From Castellaniella sp041677825 (GTDB lineage: Bacteria; Pseudomonadota; Gammaproteobacteria; Burkholderiales; Burkholderiaceae_B), in the NCBI RefSeq assembly GCF_041677825.1, contig NZ_JBAYPG010000003.1, forward strand, positions 96,736-160,735: a stretch of DNA of 64,000 nt, written 5' to 3'. The position numbers were made by a program, and so were the translations under genes. Below the pieces are notes generated by a model, which was not told where the DNA came from, ran no database searches, and was given only the letters and a program-made list of their open reading frames with translations. This document shows, one piece after another, positions 26,901-35,506 of this stretch. Position 1 is the stretch's first letter; each line of letters opens with the position of its first letter.

Positions 26901-27593
26901 CCCCCGAGCCAGGGCCGTGGCATCGGCCAGCGTCGCCCGCAGGCTCAGATGCGCCTGCGGCACCGCGGCGGTTTGTGCAGCCAGTGACACCCCGACCCCG
27001 CCGTCAGGCTGTCGGCGCAGGGTCAGATCCACCCCTTCGAGCGCGAGCTCCGTGCCATCGCGGGTGTGATCTGCCCAGCGCAGGGTGGCATCGCGAAATT
27101 CGAGCATGGGCTGGGACAGCAGCCACCGCAGGGCCGCATCCGACACAGCCTCATCGTCGGCAGAACCGCTCTCGTTTGCCAGAGGGATATCCAGCTGCCC
27201 GCCAGGCAAACGGACCAGGTGCAGCGCCACACCGCGGGTCTGCAGATGCAGCACGCCAGGATGATCGGGACGCCAGGCGGGCCAGTCGACCAGCGCGTGC
27301 ACCGACGGAATGGTGAGCAGGTCTCTGCCATCATGCGAGCGCAGGCGCACGTTGCGCATGTCGATGCGCGGCCTGAAGCCTTGCCACCGGATCGCAAGGC
27401 GGTCCCAGTGGACGTCGGCCCCGAGCGCACGCGAGAGATGATCCTGCACATACCCCTGCCCATGCTGCAGAAGCGGCGGCAGACCGTAGCGCACGCCCAG
27501 CACGCCCAATACCAGAATGATGTAAAGGCCGATGAGGAGCCTGAGCAGGTACCGGCCACAGGTTGCGGCAAGGCGTGAATTCAATTGGCGCAT
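23955..27593 (-). CDS. yhdP: YhdP family AsmA-like envelope lipid-transport protein
   Basis: A 1212-aa protein (E. coli YhdP is about 1266) with one N-terminal membrane anchor (YLLRLLIGLYIILVLGVLGV) followed by a long beta-rich periplasmic region typical of the AsmA/TamB/YhdP repeating-groove family. YhdP, with TamB and YdbH, moves phospholipids from the inner to the outer membrane. The C-terminus has the family segment LVGLGAFVTQWLLKDPLARA. The ATG at 27593 places it only 27 bp from divergent glnE. Confidence 0.9.
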   Translation of the reverse strand: MRQLNSRLAATCGRYLLRLLIGLYIILVLGVLGVRYGLPPLLQHGQGYVQDHLSRALGADVHWDRLAIRWQGFRPRIDMRNVRLRSHDGRDLLTIPSVHALVDWPAWRPDHPGVLHLQTRGVALHLVRLPGGQLDIPLANESGSADDEAVSDAALRWLLSQPMLEFRDATLRWADHTRDGTELALEGVDLTLRRQPDGGVGVSLAAQTAAVPQAHLSLRATLADATALARGQWPSSWQAWMRLQGSDAAVWRSWLDVPQALHKGSLDVQFWGQSSASGPRVTVLLQSLGLVWQPQKEGRLQVADLQAWGRSSLATLRVLGREGHLRGPLDFQVRTHGAILEAPAWFDHDLQLGAIEARGQLTGHLPDLDAASAATVAVDVAEERPTPDLILQLDQFRWLNPDISVRGQGHWASGPGAGQAELGGRVERAELAALHRYLPLEVDEDARAWLAEGLRQGELREADWRLRGDIAEFPFGDRPDAGDFHLAGQLVNATVDLVPDATAAERWPLLEQIRGRAELHRTDLRLQGERAVMQPAPGDEWIHLNDIDARIPDLENDTTLEVSGQARASGQTWMSFMRHSPVGDMLQGLFSEARATGQWQVPLSLTVPLLHSIDTQVHGQVQFSGPSSVRFLPEVPQIDAIAGRLDFDENGVTMPAPLKARFLGGELNVTGALGPAQAPGLKLHGTMAASALRTLADVPGMQRISGSLAWKALLRRTGHGYHLGLESELQDMKLDFPAPLAKPLGEAMPLQIDWSDAANGRESLDVRLGSALDMRLTHRPDAPRKPYFEQAAIGLGRAAAEPVAGLTLDVAYPLVDLDAWDRIANEFSAPGAPHAGPGLWPDLVAFSVRADQLRLLGTRLDQATLRAVRAQGGQWSVNLRSDQTRGTIKWQAHEGQVQGRVNAHFDRLSLGDDPGDTGSLLPTPSADIAQDLDDDVFIPAITLQVEDFRLYGHALGPLALEGEQDRAGKIWTLGRLRIGPAGTQLQGTGVWRLQGADRGLSIKARMDTDNLGAWMDHAGWSGVLVGGQGEIQGHFDWRNLPWRREVQDIDGELTLSLDKGRFPQVDSRSAKLLEVFSLQSVSRLFRLEGALTGLMREGLPFDQLRGTLRLDRGLARMQDYKMIGPVGTLILDGSADVIEETMDLQAVVVPNLDASGASVAAGIAVNPLVGLGAFVTQWLLKDPLARAMTRRYAITGPWEDPQLEEVSLSSKP

Positions 27594-27620
27594 GCCATGA
27601 TTTGCAGTATGTTGGAGCCC

Positions 27621-30416
27621 ATGTCCGATGCCATTATATTGGAGCCGGCCCTCACGTGGTCGGGCTGCCTGCGCCGCTATCTCGATGCACATCCGCAGGC
27701 ACGCGAAGGCCTGCTGGCCGATGCCCATCAGCCCCTGACCCGCAAGACGCTGGCCGGCTGGTTTGACGCGCTTGCGCTGGCCGATCCCGAATTGCCACGG
27801 CCCGAACTGGCCAGGCGCCTGCGGCAATTGCGTCGGCGCGTGTTCCAGACGCTCATGGTTCGCGACCTGAACAGCCAGGCCGCATTGCATGAAGTGGTCT
27901 CGGCCATGTCCCAGCTGGCCGATCTGGCCACAGGCAGTGCCTATGCCTGCGCACAGCGTGAGCTTGGGCGGCGCCACGGCCTGCCGCGTGGGGCCCGCAG
28001 CGGCGCCCCCCAGGACATGCTGATTCTGGGCATGGGCAAACTCGGCGGCCAGGAGCTGAACGTGTCGTCGGACATCGACCTGATCATGCTGTATGAAGAA
28101 GACGGCGAAACCAATGGTGAACGCCCGCTCAGCCACCAGGAATTCCACGGCCGCACGGTCCGGCTGATGAGTACCATTCTCTCCGAGCCCGATACCGATG
28201 GCCTCGTATTTCGCACCGATCTGCGCCTGCGCCCCGATGGCAGCAGCGGGCCGCTGGCCTGGAGCCTGCAGGCGCTGGAACACTACCTCATCCACCAGGG
28301 GCGCGAGTGGGAACGCTATGCGTGGCTCAAGGCACGCCTGATCCACTGCCCCCTGCACGATGGCGCACAATACCAGGCCCAGAGGCACCGGCTGGAGGCG
28401 CTGCGTCGCTCATTCGTCTACCGCAAATACCTGGACTTCGACACGCTTTCCGCCCTGCGTGAACTGCGTGAACGCATACGCCACGACTGGCAGCAGCGCG
28501 CCCACGCAAGGCGTGGAGTCGATGCCTGGCACAACATCAAGTTGGGCGAAGGCGGCATCCGGGAAATCGAGTTCGTGGTGCAGCTCAACCAGTTGATCCG
28601 CGGCGGACAACAGCCTTCGCTGCAACAGCGCAATCTGCTGGCGGCCCTGCACAAGCAGCGCCGTGCGGGCCTTCTGGCCGAAGACGACATGCGCACGATC
28701 GAATCTGCCTACGTCTTCCTGCGCCAGCTCGAGCACCGCCTGCAGTACCGCGAAGATGAGCAGACCCATCTGTTGCCGCGCGACAGCGGCACCCTGGCGG
28801 CCCTGGCCCAAAGCATGGGGTTCGAACGAACCGAAGACTTCACCTCCCGCCTGCAGGAGCACCGTGACCGGGTCAGCCACTACTTCCACGATGCATTCCG
28901 GATGGCTGGGGTGGCTGACAGGCCTGCCGGCGGCCGCCTTGCGGCCCAGCCACAGCCGCCAGCCGCCAGCCCCGGGGCGGCCCCGGTCGATGGCCCGGTG
29001 CAGGATGACATGCAGACACGCCTGCAGGCACTATTGAACGGCAGTCGGGTACGCAGCCTGCCCCCTGCCAGCCGGCAGCGCCTCGACGCATTGCGCCCCC
29101 ATCTGCAACAGGCGGCCTTGCAGACGGATGATCCGGTTCTGACCCTGCAGCGCATGCTCAACCTGCTCGAGCACATCATGCAGCGCAGCGCCTACCTGGC
29201 CCTGCTGTCCGAATATCCGGAAACACTGGCCCGCGTTGCGCGCATCGTGCATGCCAGCCCCTGGGCATCCGAGTATCTGAACCGCTATCCGCTGCTGCTC
29301 GACAGCCTGATCGAATGGCGCAGCCTGCTGCAGGTGCCGGATTTTGCGGTACTTGCCGATCAACTGCGCAACGACCTGGATGCCTGCATCCTGCCCGACG
29401 GCGAGGCCGACATCGAGCAGCAGATGAACCTGATGCGCGACGTCCAGCACCAGGTCACCTTTCAATTGCTGGCGCAGGACCTCGAAAACCTGCTCAGCGT
29501 CGAGACACTGGCCGATCACCTCTCGGCGCTGGCCGACCTGATGCTGGCCGAGGCCATCCGGCGCGTGTGGCCCCAGGTTCTGCCCAGGGCCCTGCGTGCC
29601 GACCCACCCGCACCGCATTTTTCCATCATTGCCTATGGCAAGCTGGGGGGCAAGGAACTCGGCTACGCGTCAGATCTGGATCTGGTGTTCCTGTACGACG
29701 ACCCCGACCAGGACGCCAGCGAGCGCTACGTCAAACTGGGCCGACGCGTGGCTTCGTGGCTCTCTACCCTGACCTCGTCAGGGCGGCTCTACGACATCGA
29801 CCTGCGCCTGCGCCCGGACGGCGATGCCGGCCTGCTTGCGGTGCCGATCGATGCGTTCCACCGCTACCAGCTCGAACAGGCCTGGCCCTGGGAGCATCAG
29901 GCGCTCACCCGGGCCCGGTTCGTAGCCGGCGATGCCGACATCGGCGCGCGCTTCGAGGCCATCCGCCAGCAGATCCTGCTGCTGCCCCGTGATCCTGACA
30001 TTCTGCGCGAACAGGTGCGCTCCATGCGTGACAGGATCGCCCAGGGGCACCCCAATCCCAGCGGGCTGTTCGATCTCAAGCACGACCGCGGCGGCATGGT
30101 GGATATCGAATTCATCACCCAATACCTGGTGCTTTGCCACGCAGGCAAACACCCCGAACTTCTGGGCAATCTGGGCAACATCGCACTGCTGGGCCTGGCG
30201 GCGCGGGCCGGCCTGATCCCGCAGCTTCTGGCCGATGAGGCCGCCAATACCTATCGGGCCTTCCGGCGACGCCAGCATGCATTGCGTCTGCAGGGCGCCG
30301 ACAAGGCCCGGGTGCCGGGGCTGGAGTTCGTGCGCGAACGCGAAGCGGTCATCCTGCTCTGGGAACAGGTGTTCGGACCCGCTGCCACCAGGCCGACATC
30401 AGCGGATGCGAAATAG
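27621..30416 (+). CDS. glnE: Bifunctional glutamine synthetase adenylyltransferase/adenylyl-removing enzyme
   Basis: This 931-aa protein contains two nucleotidyltransferase domains in tandem: the adenylyl-removing domain (GMGKLGGQELNVSSDIDLI) and the adenylylating domain (YGKLGGKELGYASDLDLVFL). It tunes glutamine synthetase activity to nitrogen status, responding to PII. Several in-frame ATGs exist (27597, 27609, 27621); I prefer 27621, preceded by GGAG and giving the usual N-terminus. The other starts would overlap the divergent yhdP start or its ribosome site. Confidence 0.94.
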   Translation: MSDAIILEPALTWSGCLRRYLDAHPQAREGLLADAHQPLTRKTLAGWFDALALADPELPRPELARRLRQLRRRVFQTLMVRDLNSQAALHEVVSAMSQLADLATGSAYACAQRELGRRHGLPRGARSGAPQDMLILGMGKLGGQELNVSSDIDLIMLYEEDGETNGERPLSHQEFHGRTVRLMSTILSEPDTDGLVFRTDLRLRPDGSSGPLAWSLQALEHYLIHQGREWERYAWLKARLIHCPLHDGAQYQAQRHRLEALRRSFVYRKYLDFDTLSALRELRERIRHDWQQRAHARRGVDAWHNIKLGEGGIREIEFVVQLNQLIRGGQQPSLQQRNLLAALHKQRRAGLLAEDDMRTIESAYVFLRQLEHRLQYREDEQTHLLPRDSGTLAALAQSMGFERTEDFTSRLQEHRDRVSHYFHDAFRMAGVADRPAGGRLAAQPQPPAASPGAAPVDGPVQDDMQTRLQALLNGSRVRSLPPASRQRLDALRPHLQQAALQTDDPVLTLQRMLNLLEHIMQRSAYLALLSEYPETLARVARIVHASPWASEYLNRYPLLLDSLIEWRSLLQVPDFAVLADQLRNDLDACILPDGEADIEQQMNLMRDVQHQVTFQLLAQDLENLLSVETLADHLSALADLMLAEAIRRVWPQVLPRALRADPPAPHFSIIAYGKLGGKELGYASDLDLVFLYDDPDQDASERYVKLGRRVASWLSTLTSSGRLYDIDLRLRPDGDAGLLAVPIDAFHRYQLEQAWPWEHQALTRARFVAGDADIGARFEAIRQQILLLPRDPDILREQVRSMRDRIAQGHPNPSGLFDLKHDRGGMVDIEFITQYLVLCHAGKHPELLGNLGNIALLGLAARAGLIPQLLADEAANTYRAFRRRQHALRLQGADKARVPGLEFVREREAVILLWEQVFGPAATRPTSADAK

Positions 30417-30419
30417 CAT

Positions 30420-30463
30420 ATTGCAGATCGGCGGCCCCTGTCCGGTGGCCGCCGATCTGCAAT
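30420..30463. terminator. Perfect 17-bp hairpin between convergent glnE and clpB
   Basis: ATTGCAGATCGGCGGCC and its exact complement enclose a 10-base loop 3 bp after the glnE stop. Stem strength suggests a terminator for both genes, but neither flank has a proper T-run, so Rho or antisense collision may help. Confidence 0.6.
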
Positions 30464-30496
30464 GAAGCGGGTGCCGCAGGCACCCTCGCGGCACGC

Positions 30497-33088
30497 TTAC
30501 TGCAGGGTACGCTCGAACACGAAGTGCTCGCCATCCCAGTCGACCGGCACCACGTCTCGCGGCCCGAACTTGCCTTCGAGGATCAGGCGGGCGACCGGAT
30601 TCTCGATATGCTGCTGGATGGCCCGCTTGAGCGGCCGCGCACCAAACACCGGGTCATAGCCGGCACGCGCCAGTTGGCTGATTGCCGCATCGGTCACCTC
30701 GAGGCGCATGTCCTGCTGGGCCAGACGCTCGGCCAGACGCTCGATCTGGATACGGGCGATGGGCTCGATATGGGTGGCATCCAGGCCATGGAACACCACG
30801 ATTTCATCGATCCGGTTCAGGAACTCGGGCCTGAAGGCGGTTTTCAGCTCGTCGCGTATCACTTCCTTGACCACCTCGTAGGGTTGATCGGCCATGTTCT
30901 GGATCTGCTGCGAACCGATGTTCGAGGTCATGATGATCACCGTATTGCGAAAATCGACCGTACGCCCCTGGCCATCGGTCAGGCGGCCATCATCGAGCAC
31001 CTGCAGCAGCACATTGAACACATCGGGGTGCGCCTTTTCGACTTCGTCGAGCAATATCACGCTGTAAGGCTTGCGGCGCACGGCTTCGGTCAGATAGCCG
31101 CCCTCTTCGTAGCCCACGTAACCCGGGGGCGCGCCAATCAGGCGCGCCACGGAGTGCTTCTCCATGAACTCACTCATGTCGATGCGCACCAGGTGCTGGT
31201 CGGAATCGAACAGGAAACTGGCCAGGGCCTTGGTGAGCTCGGTCTTGCCCACGCCGGTGGGCCCCAGGAACAGGAACGAACCATACGGCCGACTGGGGTC
31301 GGACAGCCCGGCGCGCGACCGACGGATCGCTTCGGACACCAGCCGGACGGCTTCATCCTGCCCCACCACCCGTTCATGCAGAACAGCTTCCATGCCCAGC
31401 AGCTTGGCGCGCTCGCCCTGCATCATGCGCGACACGGGAATGCCCGTGGCACGTGACACGACTTCGGCGATTTCTTCGGCCCCCACCTGGGTACGCAGCA
31501 GCCGCGGCTGCTCGGCATCCACCGCCTGGGCGCTGGCCTCGGCCGCATGCAGGCGGGCCTCGAGCTCGGGCAGGCGCCCATATTGCAGCTCGGCCAGCTT
31601 GTCGAACTGACCCTTGCGCTGCAATTCGGCCATCTGGGCCCGCACGTGGTCGATTTCTTCCTTGACCGCCTGGGACCCCTGAACCGCGGCCTTCTCGGCC
31701 TTCCAGATTTCCTCGTAATCGTTGTATTCGCGCTGTAGATCGGCCAGTTCATCCTCAATGGCCTTCAGGCGCCGCTCGGAGGCCTCGTCCTTGTCTTTCT
31801 TGACCGCCTCGCGCTCGATCTTCAGTTGGATGATGCGCCGGTCGAGCCGATCCATGACCTCGGGCTTGGAGTCGATTTCCATGCGGATGCGGGCCGCCGC
31901 CTCATCGATCAGGTCGATGGCCTTGTCGGGCAGGAAGCGATCGGTGATATAGCGATGCGAGAGTTCGGCGGCCGCCACGATGGCCGGATCGGTGATCTGC
32001 ACCCCATGGTGCAGTTCGTAGCGCTCCTGCAGGCCACGCAGGATGGCAATGGTGGATTCCACGTCGGGTTCGTCGACCAGCACCTTCTGAAAACGCCGTT
32101 CGAGTGCCGCATCTTTTTCGATGTACTGGCGATATTCGTCCAGCGTGGTGGCCCCCACACAGTGCAGTTCACCGCGCGAGAGCGCCGGCTTGAGCATGTT
32201 GCCGGCGTCCATGGCACCCTCGGCCTTGCCGGCCCCGACCATGGTGTGCAGTTCATCGATGAAGACGATGCTGCGCCCGTCGTCCTGGGCGAGTTCCTTG
32301 AGCACCGCCTTGAGCCGCTCTTCGAATTCACCGCGATACTTCGCCCCGGCCAGCAAACCGGCCAGATCGAGCGTGAGCACCCGCTTGCCCTTGAGCGTCT
32401 CGGGCACTTCGCCATTCACAATGCGTTGTGCCAGGCCTTCGACGATGGCCGTCTTGCCCACGCCCGGCTCACCGATCAACACCGGGTTGTTCTTGGTACG
32501 CCGCTGCAGGATCTGGATGGTGCGGCGAATTTCGTCGTCACGCCCGATCACCGGGTCGAGCTTGCCTTCACGAGCCCGTGCCGTGAGATCGAGCGTGTAC
32601 TTCTTGAGGGCCTCGCGCTGGTCTTCGGCATCCGGATCGGACACCGATGCGCCGCCACGCACGGCCTCGATGGCAGATTCAAGCGCCTGGCGCTGCAGGC
32701 CGGCCTCGCGCAGCGCACGCCCCACCTCGCCCTTGTCGTCTGCCAGGGCCAGCAGATAGAGTTCGCTGGCGATGTATTCGTCGCCCCGCCGGGCGGCTTC
32801 CTTGTCGGTACGGGTCAGCGCCGTCTGCAGGTCGCGGCTGATCTGCACATGACCCTGTGTGCCCTCGACGGTGGGCAGGGCCTTGAGCTGGCGCTCGAGT
32901 TCGGCCTGCAGACGCGGCACAGCCACGCCGGCACGGGCCAGGAGGCTGGCGCTGCCATGGTCGGCATTGGTCAGCAGGGCCAGCAGGCCATGCACGTTCT
33001 CGATATAAGCGTGGTCGTTGCGCGCGGCCAGGCTTTGCGCATCGGCCAGCGCCTGCTGGAACTTCGTCGTCAGTTTTTCTAGTCGCAT
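30497..33088 (-). CDS. clpB: ATP-dependent chaperone ClpB
   Basis: The 863-aa protein has the ClpN repeat (RLEKLTTKFQQALADAQ), first AAA+ domain with Walker A GEPGVGKTA, the coiled middle domain (a run of Glu/Lys/Arg-rich heptads around residues 400-530) and the second AAA+ domain (GPTGVGKTE). The middle domain marks ClpB rather than ClpA. It rescues aggregated proteins with DnaK. The ATG at 33088 follows AAGGGA at -14. A sigma-32-type promoter lies about 45 bp upstream, consistent with heat-shock control. Confidence 0.96.
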   Translation of the reverse strand: MRLEKLTTKFQQALADAQSLAARNDHAYIENVHGLLALLTNADHGSASLLARAGVAVPRLQAELERQLKALPTVEGTQGHVQISRDLQTALTRTDKEAARRGDEYIASELYLLALADDKGEVGRALREAGLQRQALESAIEAVRGGASVSDPDAEDQREALKKYTLDLTARAREGKLDPVIGRDDEIRRTIQILQRRTKNNPVLIGEPGVGKTAIVEGLAQRIVNGEVPETLKGKRVLTLDLAGLLAGAKYRGEFEERLKAVLKELAQDDGRSIVFIDELHTMVGAGKAEGAMDAGNMLKPALSRGELHCVGATTLDEYRQYIEKDAALERRFQKVLVDEPDVESTIAILRGLQERYELHHGVQITDPAIVAAAELSHRYITDRFLPDKAIDLIDEAAARIRMEIDSKPEVMDRLDRRIIQLKIEREAVKKDKDEASERRLKAIEDELADLQREYNDYEEIWKAEKAAVQGSQAVKEEIDHVRAQMAELQRKGQFDKLAELQYGRLPELEARLHAAEASAQAVDAEQPRLLRTQVGAEEIAEVVSRATGIPVSRMMQGERAKLLGMEAVLHERVVGQDEAVRLVSEAIRRSRAGLSDPSRPYGSFLFLGPTGVGKTELTKALASFLFDSDQHLVRIDMSEFMEKHSVARLIGAPPGYVGYEEGGYLTEAVRRKPYSVILLDEVEKAHPDVFNVLLQVLDDGRLTDGQGRTVDFRNTVIIMTSNIGSQQIQNMADQPYEVVKEVIRDELKTAFRPEFLNRIDEIVVFHGLDATHIEPIARIQIERLAERLAQQDMRLEVTDAAISQLARAGYDPVFGARPLKRAIQQHIENPVARLILEGKFGPRDVVPVDWDGEHFVFERTLQ

Positions 33089-33138
33089 TTGGAATATCCC
33101 TTCACTGGGAGAGGGCATCACGCCCGGATAATCAACAG

Positions 33139-33165
33139 ATCGGGGCAAACCAGGCCAATTTCAAG
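33139..33165 (-). promoter_or_regulatory. Sigma-32 (heat-shock) promoter of clpB
   Basis: On the minus strand CTTGAAA, a 13-bp spacer and CCCCGAT match the sigma-32 consensus (CTTGAAA, 11-16 bp, CCCCATnT) with one mismatch in the -10. The start point near 33131 gives a leader of about 43 nt before the clpB ATG. Confidence 0.85.
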
Positions 33166-33282
33166 CCGGCGAACTTGACCCAACTCAAGAAATAAAGGAA
33201 ATGCAACGCTTGCGCCAGGCATTCCACCGATTCAGGGTTAACCCCATGGTACAGTGGCCGAAACTTGTCTTTCCACGCCATC

Positions 33283-34452
33283 ATGCCATCCGCATCATCC
33301 CGAAAAGACCAGCAGGACTGGGACCCCCGGGCTCCCGAAGTTCTGGCCGATCCGATCACGGCCTATGACCACATGCGCCACCAGTGTCCGGTGGCCTACA
33401 GCGATTACCTGCACCATTCCGTCTTCCGACACGCCGATGTGCTCGCGATCCTGAACGACCACGAGCGTTTCAGCAGCCAGGCTTCCAGCCACGTGTCCGT
33501 GCCCAACAGCATGGATCCGCCCGAGCACGACGCGTGGCGCGCCCTCATCGACCCGTACTTCAGTGCGGCCCGCATGGCCGAATTCGAGCCTGAATGCCAG
33601 CGTATCTGCCACGGGCTGGTTCGGGCATTGCCCCGCAATGGCGTGATCGAGGCCATGTTCGATCTGGCCCATCCATTCGCGCTGCGCACCCAATGCGCCT
33701 TCATGGGCTGGTCCGAAGCGCTGCACGAACCGCTGCTCGAATGGATCTACCGCAAGAACGCGGCCACGCTGTCTGCCAGTCGGGCTCAGATCGCTGCGGT
33801 GGCCATGGAGTTCGACGACACCATACGCGGCATCCTGCAGGCCCGGCGTGCACTGGGTGATCAGGCCCCCGACGACGTCACCGGGCGCCTGATGGGCGAA
33901 ACAATCCACGGGCGACCGGTCACCGAAGACGAAATCGTCAGCATCCTGCGCAACTGGACCGTGGGCGAACTGGGCACCATGGCATCCAGCGTGGGCATCA
34001 TTGCCCACTATCTGGCCGGACACCCCGAGTTGCAGGATCAGCTGCGCCAGAATCCAGCGCTGGTACGTGCGGCCAATGATGAAATCCTGCGCATCCATGC
34101 ACCACTGATTGCCAACCGCCGTACGCCCACCTGCCCAGTGCAGCTGGGCGACCGGACCATCCAGGCGGGTGAACGCATCACAGTGATCTGGGCCTCGGCC
34201 AACCGCGACGAAGCCGTATTCGGCGACCCTGATGAATTCCGTCTGGATCGCGATCCCGCCCTGAACCTGCTGTATGGGGCTGGCATCCACGCCTGCCCCG
34301 GGGCGCCCCTGGCACGGCTCGAAATCGAGACCATGATTCAGTCCTTGCTCGCAGGCACCCGGGCAATCGAACGCGTGCCCGGACACGACGCCCTGCCGGC
34401 TGTCTACCCGGCCAGCGGCTATCGCCAGGCCCCCTTGCGCCTGCACCACTGA
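33283..34452 (+). CDS. Cytochrome P450 with atypical I-helix
   Basis: The 389-aa soluble protein has the bacterial P450 layout: NSMDPPEHDAWRALIDPYFS near residue 75, the K-helix ExxR (Glu267-Arg270) and the haem loop YGAGIHACPGAPLARLE with Cys338 as the iron ligand. It would hydroxylate a small substrate using electrons from a ferredoxin and reductase. The central I-helix (WTVGELGTMASS) lacks the usual acid-threonine pair (A/G-G-x-D/E-T), so oxygen activation may be unusual. No redox partner is adjacent. The gene is divergent from clpB. The ATG at 33283 is preferred over an upstream TTG. Confidence 0.9.
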   Translation: MPSASSRKDQQDWDPRAPEVLADPITAYDHMRHQCPVAYSDYLHHSVFRHADVLAILNDHERFSSQASSHVSVPNSMDPPEHDAWRALIDPYFSAARMAEFEPECQRICHGLVRALPRNGVIEAMFDLAHPFALRTQCAFMGWSEALHEPLLEWIYRKNAATLSASRAQIAAVAMEFDDTIRGILQARRALGDQAPDDVTGRLMGETIHGRPVTEDEIVSILRNWTVGELGTMASSVGIIAHYLAGHPELQDQLRQNPALVRAANDEILRIHAPLIANRRTPTCPVQLGDRTIQAGERITVIWASANRDEAVFGDPDEFRLDRDPALNLLYGAGIHACPGAPLARLEIETMIQSLLAGTRAIERVPGHDALPAVYPASGYRQAPLRLHH

Positions 34453-34618
34453 TGATGCACGTCAAGGCAGGCTGATCCCGGGTTCGTCCGGCGCCCTGCA
34501 CAGCTATCCTGGCTTGCGATACCGGCATCGTCACACAGCCCCTGCAGGGGCCGATCGTCCAGTGGCAAGGTGGCTTGTCGGGCGGCAAGGGTGTTGGCAA
34601 GGGCCTTACAATGCAGGC

Positions 34619-34819
34619 ATGAACGATACCGACCCCACAGACGATCCGCGTCCCTGCCCACCCGAAGAGCCCGACCTGAACGCTTGCTGCGGCAACGGTT
34701 GTACGCCCTGCGTGTTCGATATCTGGGCAGAAGAAAAGCGCGCCTGGGAAAAAGCCGTGCAGAACTGGGAATCACGCCAGCGATCCCGCCTGAAAACCGT
34801 GTCGGACATAGGGTTCTGA
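34619..34819 (+). CDS. Small oxidoreductase-like N-terminal domain protein
   Basis: The 66-aa product contains the motif CCGNGCTPCVFDIW followed by a charged helix, as in the 'oxidoreductase-like, N-terminal' family (PF09791). Proteins of this family are short, cysteine-rich and of unknown function; the cysteines may bind metal. The ATG at 34619 gives a compact reading frame with an acidic start (NDTDPTDD). It stands between the P450 and a DUF2249 gene, but no functional link is evident. Confidence 0.75.
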   Translation: MNDTDPTDDPRPCPPEEPDLNACCGNGCTPCVFDIWAEEKRAWEKAVQNWESRQRSRLKTVSDIGF

Positions 34820-34885
34820 GGGCCCGCAAGGGCTGCGCCTTCCTATAATCCAGGGCACCTTTTTTCATTACAGGATGCGCATACC

Positions 34886-35146
34886 GTGGCCTCAGACTCC
34901 ATCCCCATGTTTGCTGAAAACACCTACCCGCTCGATGCCCGCGGCATCGCCAAGCGGTTCCGGCATGCCGCCATCTTTGGTGCGCTGTCCGCGCTGCAGC
35001 CAGGCGAAACCATGCGTTTCTGCAACGATCATGATCCCCTGCCCCTGCTGCAGCAGCTCAGGAATCATTTCGGTGCCAGCATCGAATTCGAGTATCTCGC
35101 GCGCAACCCCGGCGAAATCGTCATCGATTTCCATATCCTGCCATAG
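34886..35146 (+). CDS. DUF2249 domain protein
   Basis: The 86-aa product has the DUF2249 core: DARGIAKRFRHAAIFGALSAL, the pattern FCNDHDPLPLLQQL (a HDP motif) and EFEYLARNPGEIVIDFHIL. Family members are TusA-like small proteins often found near denitrification or anaerobic genes. The function is unknown. Translation appears to start at GTG (34886), 9 bp after AGGA. A perfect TATAAT (34844-34849) lies upstream but lacks an evident -35. A second DUF2249 gene is present at 45570. Confidence 0.8.
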   Translation: MASDSIPMFAENTYPLDARGIAKRFRHAAIFGALSALQPGETMRFCNDHDPLPLLQQLRNHFGASIEFEYLARNPGEIVIDFHILP

Positions 35147-35160
35147 GGCCTGCGCCCTGC

Positions 35161-35201
35161 CCCGGCCCCTGACACATTCCAGAACCGCGTCAGGGACCGG
35201 G
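35161..35201 (+). terminator. Hairpin after the DUF2249 gene
   Basis: CCCGGCCCCTGAC pairs with GTCAGGGACCGGG with one mismatch, enclosing a 15-base loop, 15 bp after the stop codon. No T-tract follows. Confidence 0.45.
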
Positions 35202-35460
35202 CTGCATGCCGGGCATCGTCCCGGCCTCCCGGCCGGCGACCCACTCGGCCAGCGCACGGCTGGAGGCGCCTGCCGCAAGCCGGGGCATGTCATCCCGGTG
35301 CATGCGATCCAGTGATCCAGTATTTGTGGCACACGCTCTTCAGGCGTCGGGTGCCAGGCGCTGGCGCGACACGCGTGACCGCCCTTGTATGGCCTGATCG
35401 CGATTCCACCTGGCCGTGCGCCTGATACCACAATCTTTGCCTCTTTTCCATCAGTATTTC
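35202..35460. other. Gene-free spacer before the ABC exporter promoter
   Basis: No reading frame with coding character or family similarity is visible on either strand in this stretch. It is less GC-rich towards its right end, where the promoter of the exporter operon begins. A divergent regulator gene, which would be expected here for a TetR-controlled efflux operon, is absent. Confidence 0.5.
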
Positions 35461-35488
35461 TGCTATATTACATACTGACCAGTCGGTC
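35461..35488 (+). promoter_or_regulatory. Extended -10 promoter with TetR-type operator
   Basis: TGCTATATT (35461-35469) is an extended -10 element. Seven bases later, over the predicted start point, lies GACCAGTCGGTC (35477-35488), the GACC-N4-GGTC half-sites seen in many TetR-family operators of efflux genes. Binding there would block transcription of the exporter operon. The regulator is not in the neighbourhood. Confidence 0.55.
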
Positions 35489-35506
35489 GTCCACAAGGAT
35501 CACTTC

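Noticed and set aside
27594..28388. N-terminal extension of yhdP by about 265 codons into glnE
   Set aside because: The extension is antisense to glnE and lacks similarity; the membrane anchor that starts YhdP proteins begins at 27593.
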